DNA from: Methylobacterium sp. W2
Lineage (GTDB): Bacteria > Pseudomonadota > Alphaproteobacteria > Rhizobiales > Beijerinckiaceae
Reading direction: 5' to 3'
NCBI RefSeq assembly: GCF_020662345.1
Contig: NZ_VMOA01000007.1
Span: forward strand, 1-64,000
Length of the DNA stretch: 64,000 nt
Shown here: positions 58,007 to 64,000 of the stretch, piece after piece
How the letters are laid out: every line of letters begins with the position of its first letter
Numbering within the stretch: position 1 is the first letter of the stretch
Made by a program: the position numbers and the translations under genes
Notes under the pieces: model-generated
Database searches by the model: none
Told to the model about the DNA's origin: nothing
What the model saw: the letters and a program-made list of their open reading frames with translations, nothing else

Positions 58007-58943
58007 TGCCACCGTCGCCCTTCTGCTCGGTGCACTGGCCGATCCGACCACGGCCTGGAGCCTGGGAAGCTTCGGTGCCATCGCCGAGTTCATGCGCGAT
58101 CCCGACGAACCCGTCGTGGCGCTGCCGGACGAGCGCCTGGGACTTGCGACAGCGCGCGGGGCCATCGCCCTGACCCCGAGCTCCGACCTGCGGCCCGTCG
58201 CCTACGAGACGGTTGTTTCGTCCGGCTGGAACCACGCCATCGCGCTTTGCTTGCCGGAGGCGACCTGCGCGATGAATCGCAGGACCGTGGTGACAGAGCT
58301 CGGGCCCGACCGGAACGCCGCCCGGGTCGAGGATCGCGACGGCATCCTGTTCGACCTCGGCCTCGGCCTTCTCGCCGTTGATGCCTGCGTGCGGGTACGC
58401 CATCCGGAGGCCGTCGAGCGGCTAAGGGCCGGCGTCAGCATGCCGCTATTCGACCACGCAAACCCCATCGGGCCGCATCTCGTGGCCATGAGCCCGCACC
58501 GGGTGTTCCTGGCGCGGGTCGGACGCGTCGAGGTCTATGCCCCGATCCCTGGCCGCGGCGGTACCAGTCCTGAAGGTCCGCATACGCACGTGCTGCCCAA
58601 GCTCCTGCGCAGCGGTCGGACCCATGCCGCCACGACGCCAATCCCGGCGGGCTGGGTCCCCTGTGCCAGCCTGCACCCGGCCCATCCCTACAAGGACATG
58701 ATGGGCGAACGCATCGCCTTCGATACCGGCCGCTACGAAGCGTTCCAGGAGATGCTCGACCAGTGGGGTGATCCGGAACTCGTGGCGATCAAGCGCGGCG
58801 GGCCCGAGGCGCCCAACGGCACGGTGTCGACCCGCCACGCCCAGGGCGCACGCCGGGTCGCCGAGGCCCAGGCGCGTTACCGGCGTGGCGAGATCATCGA
58901 GGCCACGGCCGGCGACGACGAGGATGCAGAGGCGGCGGCCTGA
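57981..58943 (+). CDS. Histidine-rich protein of unknown function in the cobalamin operon
   Basis: A 320-residue cytoplasmic-looking protein starting MQPSPNSPDATVALLLGALA after a strong GGAGGAG. It begins inside the ATPase gene, so it is co-translated. I recognise no enzyme family with certainty; it may belong to a DUF (possibly DUF6925). Five histidines cluster at 201, 203, 215, 232 and 235 (EGPHTHVLPKLL, GRTHAATT, SLHPAHPYKD), which could bind metal. Other conserved-looking parts are MPLFDHANPIGPHLVAMSPH. The position suggests a role in corrinoid or cobalt handling. The C-terminus is acidic (AGDDEDAEAAA). Confidence 0.65.
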   Translation: MQPSPNSPDATVALLLGALADPTTAWSLGSFGAIAEFMRDPDEPVVALPDERLGLATARGAIALTPSSDLRPVAYETVVSSGWNHAIALCLPEATCAMNRRTVVTELGPDRNAARVEDRDGILFDLGLGLLAVDACVRVRHPEAVERLRAGVSMPLFDHANPIGPHLVAMSPHRVFLARVGRVEVYAPIPGRGGTSPEGPHTHVLPKLLRSGRTHAATTPIPAGWVPCASLHPAHPYKDMMGERIAFDTGRYEAFQEMLDQWGDPELVAIKRGGPEAPNGTVSTRHAQGARRVAEAQARYRRGEIIEATAGDDEDAEAAA

Positions 58944-58945
58944 CC

Positions 58946-59488
58946 GTGACCCGGACGGTGCCCGGCAGGAATCGTCCGGGGGCGCCCCAGAGGGTGGTCG
59001 GCCTGATCGGCTGCCCGGGCGCGGGGAAGACCACCTACGCCCGCTGCTTCGACCCCCTCGACGGCTGGGTTCACCTCACCCTCGACGACTTTCGGCAAAC
59101 ACTCTGGCCGCCGCACCGGCAGGTCTACTGGGAACTCAGGCAAGGCTCACATGACGATGCGGCCCGGGACCTCCTGCACCGGGTCAAGGAAGCAGCCCTG
59201 GATGTCGCCCTGACGAACGGCTTCAGCGTGGTGATGGCGGACACACATCTCACCAGACCCGTGTTCGAGCGCGAGCTCGGGATCGTCGCCCGACACGGGC
59301 TCACCGTGGAGTGGAAAGTGTTCGACGTGCCGTGGGAGGTCCTGAAAGCCCGCAACGCGGAGCGTGGTCGGGTGGACCCGTCGCATCGCCAGCCGGATGA
59401 AGTCCTCCGGTTCACCTACGAGGTTTTCCAATCCCCGGACGCTTGGTGGCGTAGCTTGCCGCCGCAGCAGGTCGAGGTCCTGACCTGA
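58946..59488 (+). CDS. P-loop kinase, polynucleotide-kinase-like (AAA family)
   Basis: A 180-residue protein. Walker A is VVGLIGCPGAGKTTYARCFD (residues 17-36); TLDDFRQTLWPPH follows as in T4 polynucleotide-kinase-type phosphotransferases, and FSVVMADTHLTRPVFEREL with VFDVPWEVLKARNAERGRVD forms the Walker B and lid region. The substrate is unknown: nucleic acid ends, nucleosides or small molecules are possible. It begins with GTG two bases after the previous stop, so it is in the riboswitch-1 operon, an unusual member. The next 100 bases lead to riboswitch 2. Confidence 0.7.
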   Translation: MTRTVPGRNRPGAPQRVVGLIGCPGAGKTTYARCFDPLDGWVHLTLDDFRQTLWPPHRQVYWELRQGSHDDAARDLLHRVKEAALDVALTNGFSVVMADTHLTRPVFERELGIVARHGLTVEWKVFDVPWEVLKARNAERGRVDPSHRQPDEVLRFTYEVFQSPDAWWRSLPPQQVEVLT

Positions 59489-59597
59489 CGGACGCAGCGA
59501 GCGATCCGTGTTCCCGAGTGTTGCCGGCAGGGCATAACCCCTCGTGTATTGCACTCGGTCCGTTGACGGGCATGGGCGTCGGCATGTTAGCTCGGCC

Positions 59598-59774
59598 GTG
59601 ACGGTTCCTCCCCGGAGGATCAAAAGGGAACGCGGTGCGGGGGTAGCCCCAACGCCGTGGCTGCCCCCGCAACTGTAAGCGGCGAGCCCTTCGCCACCGA
59701 CGTCACTGAGCGGCCTCGCTCGGGAAGACGGTGAAGGGCGATGACCCGCGAGCCAGGAGACCTGCCGTCAGTCG
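59598..59774 (+). promoter_or_regulatory. Cobalamin riboswitch 2
   Basis: A second B12 aptamer with the same core segments as riboswitch 1: GACGGTTCCTCCCCGGAGG, AAAAGGGAACGCGGTG, CCCCGCAACTGTAAGCGGCG and GACCCGCGAGCCAGGAGACC, closed by GACGG (59600-59604) with CCGTC (59765-59769). Peripheral stems differ. The 3' flank and the leader to the next start codon also match locus 1 in blocks, indicating duplication. It lies about 120 bases before a TonB receptor gene. Confidence 0.95.
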
Positions 59775-59893
59775 TGGTCACACGCGAGACACGCTGGGCG
59801 GGGTGCCCCGGCGGGTGCGGAAGCATGCGCGTTGCGCGTGGTTCGGCCTCGTTCGCGGTGACGTGCCACTGCCGTCGCCCGAGGCCCATCAAC

Positions 59894-62002
59894 GTGTCCC
59901 GTTCACCGTCCATCCCGCTGATGTCCGTGCTGGCCCTGTCCTGCGCGATCCCCACCGCCGTCGCAGCCCAGGGGGCGCCCTCGGGCGAGACCGCCGTGGT
60001 GCTCGACGCGCTCTCGGTCGAGGGTACCCTTACCGCCATGCCAACCTACCGGGTGCCCGAGCTCTACAGCGGCACCAAGACGGTGACGCCGCGCCGCGAC
60101 CTGCCGCAGCAGGTCGACGTGGTGCCCCGGGAGGTTCTGGTCGACACCGCCGCGACCCGGGTCGAGCGCGCCCTCGACTACGTGCCCGGGGTCGGCAAGC
60201 AGAACGACTTCGGCGCCCAGAACCTCGCCCTGTACTCGGTGCGCGGCTTCGCAACCCAGGACATCTTCCAGAACGGCTTCAACATCGCCCGCGGCTACAA
60301 CGGCGCGCCCGACACCCAGAACGTCCAGTCCATCGAGGTCCTGAAGGGCCCGGCCGGAGCCCTCTACGGCCGCAGCGATCCGGGGGGCACCGTCAACATC
60401 CTCACCAAGCAGCCCGTAGCGCGACCCTTCGTCGAGATGGGCACGCTGTTCGGCAGCTTCGGCACCGCCCGCACCACGGTCGATGCCGGCGGTGCGCTGA
60501 GCGAGGACGGCAGCGTCCTCTATCGCTTCAACGGCGCGCTCGCCCGCCAGGACAGCTTTCGCGATTACGTCGACGGCGACCGCGTGCTCCTGGCGCCGGT
60601 GGTGAGCTGGCAGGTCACGCCCGATACCAAGATCACGTTCGAGGCGCAGTACCTGCGCAACCGCCAGACCTTCGACCGGGGCACCGTCGCAGTGAACAAT
60701 CGCCTCGGCCTCGTTCCGCGCTCGCGCTTCTTCGGCGAGCCCGGCGACGATTCCGTGTCGGAGGCCGGGATCCTGCAGGTCCGGTTGGAGCACGCCTTCA
60801 ACACCGACTGGCATTTGCGCGTCGCCACCCACCTCAACACCGGTAGCCTCACCGGCCTGCAGACCGGCGTGACCGGGATCCTCGATGACGGGCGCACGCT
60901 GCTGCGCGAGTTCCGCCAGCACGACTTCACCTGGGGCGTCGCCATCGGCCAGGCCGAACTCGTCGGGCGCTTCGAGACCGGGCCCATCGCCCACACCTTG
61001 CTGCTCGGCCTGGAGCACGAGCGCTATAACAGCACCGAGAACCTGCTGCGCTCGACCCCGCGCTTCGACCCCTTCGCCATCGACCTGTTCAACCCCGTCT
61101 ACGGGCAGGCCAAGCCCCCTTTCACGCGCCGCTACAGCGCCAGCGAGAACGTCGGCAACACGGCGGTCTACCTCCAGGACCAGATCGCCCTGAGCCCGGA
61201 ATGGAAGCTGCTGCTGGGAAACCGCACCGACTTCTACAACCAGACCTTCCGCGACAAGGTCGCGAACGAACGCACCGAGCAGGACCGCACCGGCTTCTCG
61301 CCGCGGGCCGGTCTCGTCTACCAGCCGCTGTCGTTCCTGGCGCTCTACGGCAACGTCGCCGCCTCGTTCCGCCCCAACACCGGCTTCGACAGCGCGTCCC
61401 GGCCCTTCGCGCCCGAGACCGGGTTCGCCTACGAGGTCGGGACCAAGCTCGACCTGTTCGACGGCCTCAGCGTGACGGCGGCCGCTTTCTACATCGAGAA
61501 GGAGAACGTGCTCACCACCGACCCGGCGGACTTCTTCTTCCAGATCGCCGCGGGGGCCGTGCGAAGCCAGGGCTTCGACGTCAGCCTGATTGGGCAGGTC
61601 ACGCCCGAGTTCCGGGTGATTGGCGGATACGCCTTCATCGACGCGGTGGTCACCCGCGACGAGGTGCTGAGGGTCGGATCACCGCTCCTCAACATTCCAC
61701 GCCACAGCGGCTCGCTGCTCGGCATCTACGAGGTCCAGACGGGCGACTGGAAGGGTTTTGGGATCGGCGGCGGATTCCGCGCCATCGGCTCGCGGCTCGG
61801 CGACAGTGGCAACGAGCGCTTCCGCCTGCCGGGCTACGTCCTGACGGACGCCCTGGCCTACTACCGCTACGAGAACCTGCGCTTCGGGATCAACGTCGAC
61901 AACATTTTCGACGAGACCTACTACGAGCGCTCCTACAACACCTTCTGGGTCGGCGTCGGTGAACCGCGGCGCGTCACCGTCAGCATGACGGCGCGGTTCT
62001 GA
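59894..62002 (+). CDS. TonB-dependent siderophore-type receptor under cobalamin riboswitch control
   Basis: A 702-residue outer-membrane receptor. The signal peptide (IPLMSVLALSCAIPTAVAA) is followed by a TonB-box-like segment and a plug domain (VERALDYVPGVGKQNDFGAQ, LYSVRGFATQDIFQNGFNIA, IEVLKGPAGALYGRSDPGGT) of the FhuA/ferrichrome-receptor type. The barrel contains SFRPNTGFDSASRPFAPETG and ends with the aromatic MTARF. By sequence it belongs with ferric-siderophore receptors, but the riboswitch predicts repression by B12. The cargo may be a corrinoid, cobalt complex or other compound. The start is a GTG nine bases after GAGG. Confidence 0.85.
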   Translation: MSRSPSIPLMSVLALSCAIPTAVAAQGAPSGETAVVLDALSVEGTLTAMPTYRVPELYSGTKTVTPRRDLPQQVDVVPREVLVDTAATRVERALDYVPGVGKQNDFGAQNLALYSVRGFATQDIFQNGFNIARGYNGAPDTQNVQSIEVLKGPAGALYGRSDPGGTVNILTKQPVARPFVEMGTLFGSFGTARTTVDAGGALSEDGSVLYRFNGALARQDSFRDYVDGDRVLLAPVVSWQVTPDTKITFEAQYLRNRQTFDRGTVAVNNRLGLVPRSRFFGEPGDDSVSEAGILQVRLEHAFNTDWHLRVATHLNTGSLTGLQTGVTGILDDGRTLLREFRQHDFTWGVAIGQAELVGRFETGPIAHTLLLGLEHERYNSTENLLRSTPRFDPFAIDLFNPVYGQAKPPFTRRYSASENVGNTAVYLQDQIALSPEWKLLLGNRTDFYNQTFRDKVANERTEQDRTGFSPRAGLVYQPLSFLALYGNVAASFRPNTGFDSASRPFAPETGFAYEVGTKLDLFDGLSVTAAAFYIEKENVLTTDPADFFFQIAAGAVRSQGFDVSLIGQVTPEFRVIGGYAFIDAVVTRDEVLRVGSPLLNIPRHSGSLLGIYEVQTGDWKGFGIGGGFRAIGSRLGDSGNERFRLPGYVLTDALAYYRYENLRFGINVDNIFDETYYERSYNTFWVGVGEPRRVTVSMTARF

Positions 62003-63183
62003 TGGGCGAGCGTTCGGAGCCGCCAGAGGCGTCGGCCAGTCTATCGCCCCTGTCCGCCCGCATCGCCTACATCGATGCCCTGCGCGGGCTGGTGATGGTG
62101 CTGATGCTCCTCGATCACCTGCGCGAGACCTGGTTCCTGCACGTACCCGTGGCCGACCCGCTCGACGCCCGGACTGCCCTGCCGGCCGTGGCCCTGGCCC
62201 GCCTCCTCGTCAGCCTGTGCGCACCCATCTTCATCGCGTTGACCGGCGTGGCCGCGTACCTGTTCGGTACCAGGCATACGCTGGCGGAGACACGGGCCTA
62301 CCTGCTGAAGCGTGGGCTCGTGCTGATGGCTCTGGAGGTCATCTACCTGTCGGAACTGTACTGGGGCATCGCCAGTCCGACGCTTTGGCTGCAAGTCATC
62401 TGGTGCATCGGCGTCTGCATGATCGTCCTGGCGGTGCTGGTCGGCCTTCCACGCCCTGTCCTCCTCGCGGTCGGACTGCTGGTCGTCTGCGGCCACAACC
62501 TCCTCGACCCGATCCACCTCCAGCCTGACCAACCGTTCTTCCCGGTCTGGGCGATGCTGCACCAGCGCGACGTCATCGCGCTGCCGTTCGGGCTGGTCGC
62601 CAAGACGACCTATCCGGTGCTCCCGTGGATCGGCGTGATCGTGCTCGGCTACGTAATCGGCCCGTGGTTCCTGCCCACCGTCGCGGCGCAAACCCGCGAG
62701 CGCCGGTTTCTGGCCCTCGGCTGCGGGATGCTCGTCGCTTTCATGGTCCTGCGTCTGGCGAACGGCTACGGCGACAAGCCCTGGTTCGTGGTCGAGGGCG
62801 ACGCGCTTCGGACCAGTTTGAGCTTCCTCGCGCTGACGAAGTATCCCCCCTCGCTGCTGTTCCTGCTGCTGACACTAGGGATCGGGTTGCTGCTCCTCGT
62901 CGCGCTTGAACGAATGCACGACGCCCCGGTCGTCGCGGCCCTAGCGGTGTTCGGCGGTGCGCCCCTGTTTTTTTACCTGCTCCACCTGACGATCCTGCGG
63001 GTTCTGTATCACGGTGCCGCCGCCATCTGGGGCCCGACACAGGGCACGGTGTTCGGGGTCGCGAGTTATGGCTGGGTGCTGGCCTGGTACGTCGGGCTGG
63101 TCGTACCCTTGTACTGGCCGACGGCGTGGTTCTCGCGCTTGAAGGCGGCACGTCGCGATATCGCCTGGCTCAAGTATCTCTAG
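62002..63183 (+). CDS. DUF1624/HGSNAT-like membrane acyltransferase-like protein
   Basis: A 393-residue membrane protein with about ten hydrophobic helices. The N-terminal motif IAYIDALRGLVMVLMLLDHL is the hallmark of the DUF1624 (heparan-alpha-glucosaminide N-acetyltransferase catalytic-like) family. ALARLLVSLCAPIFIALTGV follows, with FYLLHLTILRVLYHG near the end. Its ATG overlaps the TGA of the TonB receptor gene by one base, so the two are coupled and both sit behind riboswitch 2. The acyl acceptor is unknown. No clear terminator follows; the next 210 bases hold no gene. Confidence 0.82.
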   Translation: MGERSEPPEASASLSPLSARIAYIDALRGLVMVLMLLDHLRETWFLHVPVADPLDARTALPAVALARLLVSLCAPIFIALTGVAAYLFGTRHTLAETRAYLLKRGLVLMALEVIYLSELYWGIASPTLWLQVIWCIGVCMIVLAVLVGLPRPVLLAVGLLVVCGHNLLDPIHLQPDQPFFPVWAMLHQRDVIALPFGLVAKTTYPVLPWIGVIVLGYVIGPWFLPTVAAQTRERRFLALGCGMLVAFMVLRLANGYGDKPWFVVEGDALRTSLSFLALTKYPPSLLFLLLTLGIGLLLLVALERMHDAPVVAALAVFGGAPLFFYLLHLTILRVLYHGAAAIWGPTQGTVFGVASYGWVLAWYVGLVVPLYWPTAWFSRLKAARRDIAWLKYL

Positions 63184-63395
63184 TTCCAAAGCGCAGCCGG
63201 GGACGGTCGTCTCGTTCCTTCTCCGCCGAACCGCTTTATGACAACCTGCGTAATTTATTCCTCAGCACCCGCCATGATCTTTGATTGGTTGCACAGGAAC
63301 GCGCGGGTCCCAGCCGCCTTTATACGGACGACCGCTCTCAAGCATCAACGAAGCTTTAGTGAACGACCAAGTTGGGTCGATAAGAGCCATTCGCC

Positions 63396-63827
63396 TTACA
63401 TCATTCGTAAGATCGTGGCTTTGAGCATCCGGTGTTCAGTGTCATCGATGTGGCCGGCGGTGCGGAGATCGCCGAGGCGTTCGAGTTCCCGCACTGCATC
63501 GGTCGGCGAAAGGGCGCGCCGCACCTTTCCGCCGCCATCCCCCTGAGGGGCCGCCACGAGGGTGACCCGCCGGGTGTCGTTGACGAACAGATTAAATCCC
63601 GACGCACCGCCCTGCGAGGCGCCGTTCTGGTCTGGCTGATGCACTGCGTGTATCGCCCAGACCAATGCCACGACCCAGCCGACGAGCGTTCCACCGAACA
63701 GACCGTTGACCGCCAGGATGACCCAGCGGTTGGGATGGCGTCGGTGGAAGGCAATGATCGAGGGCAGGCTGTAGACGGCCACGCAAACGGTGACCGCGAC
63801 CAGCACCCAGGCCGTGTCGTCGTTCAC
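63396..63827 (-). CDS. Superinfection-immunity domain protein with C-terminal SHOCT domain
   Basis: A 143-residue protein. The N-terminal part has two transmembrane helices (WVLVAVTVCVAVYSLPSIIA; WVILAVNGLFGGTLVGWVVA) joined by HRRHPNRW, the pattern of the T4 Imm superinfection-immunity family. A variable linker follows, and residues 107-140 form a SHOCT motif (AVRELERLGDLRTAGHIDDT). Prophage and chromosomal members of this family are common, and many are unlikely to act in phage exclusion. It starts with a GTG that overlaps the TGA of the upstream gene by four bases. Confidence 0.75.
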   Translation of the reverse strand: MNDDTAWVLVAVTVCVAVYSLPSIIAFHRRHPNRWVILAVNGLFGGTLVGWVVALVWAIHAVHQPDQNGASQGGASGFNLFVNDTRRVTLVAAPQGDGGGKVRRALSPTDAVRELERLGDLRTAGHIDDTEHRMLKATILRMM

Positions 63828-64000
63828 GCTCCGCGCGCCTGCGACAGGGCCTGCGCCTTCATCACCTCGAACTCGGCCTCCGACAAGCTGCCGCCGGCGC
63901 GAAGCTGCGCCAGCCGTTCGATCTCGGCGATCACGTCACGCTGCGGCTGCGCGAGGGGTTGAGCCGGCACGGGGGCTGAGGGGGCCGCGCCAATTGAAGC
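63824..64000 (-). CDS. SHOCT-domain protein, C-terminal fragment
   Basis: Only the last 58 residues are in the window; the gene begins beyond the right edge. A Pro/Ala/Gln-rich linker (PSAPVPAQPLAQPQ) leads to a SHOCT domain, VIAEIERLAQLRAGGSLSEA, EFEVMKAQALSQARGA. SHOCT is a short C-terminal oligomerisation-like module attached to many domains. The stop overlaps the start of the superinfection-immunity-like gene by four bases, so the two SHOCT proteins are made together and may interact. Confidence 0.75.
   Translation of the reverse strand, partial: ASIGAAPSAPVPAQPLAQPQRDVIAEIERLAQLRAGGSLSEAEFEVMKAQALSQARGA

Overview
This 64 kb window is high-GC chromosomal DNA from an alphaproteobacterium of the Hyphomicrobiales, most likely Methylobacterium or Methylorubrum. 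The evidence is the CtrA/ChpT cell-cycle phosphorelay genes, a TIGR02302 (DUF4175) protein beside lysA and an LptM-like lipoprotein, the adenosyltransferase-etfBA-hbd order, EipA (DUF1134), DUF1192 and DUF2852 proteins, and a PQQ-propeller protein. The genus is inferred; no rRNA or other species marker is present.

Layout. 0-9.8 kb: DUF937 fragment, uvrB with a long N-terminal extension, a glyoxalase-fold protein, a transglutaminase-like protein, a PRISE-type reductase, an ankyrin protein, a PQQ-propeller protein and a thioesterase. 9.8-20.6 kb: deoB, a YejF-type ABC ATPase, an SLT-SPOR lytic transglycosylase, a lipoprotein esterase, a CobW-family GTPase behind a Zur-like operator, TetR, upp and a quinone oxidoreductase. 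20.7-34 kb, mostly minus strand: hbd, etfA, etfB, cob(I)alamin adenosyltransferase, PagL-like deacylase, HIG1-like protein, DUF4175, lysA, LptM-like lipoprotein, EipA and cysQ. 33.7-47.5 kb: a motility and cell-cycle block (chpT, cheA, cheW, cheY, cheB, cheR, ctrA, fliI, fliJ, flhA) with CtrA-like sites upstream of ctrA and flhA.

48-53 kb: a tRNA-Ser(GGA) followed by an accessory segment. It holds an ImmA/IrrE peptidase, an AT-richer two-gene operon (a protein with a degenerate DisA/DAC-like domain overlapping a 440-residue protein of unknown family), and a serine resolvase. The two-gene operon is the best candidate in the window for an undescribed, possibly nucleotide-sensing conflict system.

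53-63.2 kb: two cobalamin-riboswitch loci with near-identical aptamer cores and duplicated leaders. The first controls a BtuB-type receptor, a BtuF/C/D-like ABC importer, a histidine-rich unknown protein and a P-loop kinase. The second controls a siderophore-type TonB receptor and a DUF1624 membrane acyltransferase-like protein. The window ends in two overlapping minus-strand genes with SHOCT domains, one fused to a superinfection-immunity domain.

Functional links: corrinoid uptake (53-63 kb) and adenosyltransferase (24 kb) would supply adenosylcobalamin, and EtfAB and Hbd fit acyl-CoA metabolism. ChpT and CtrA sit beside the chemotaxis and flagellar genes they probably control.
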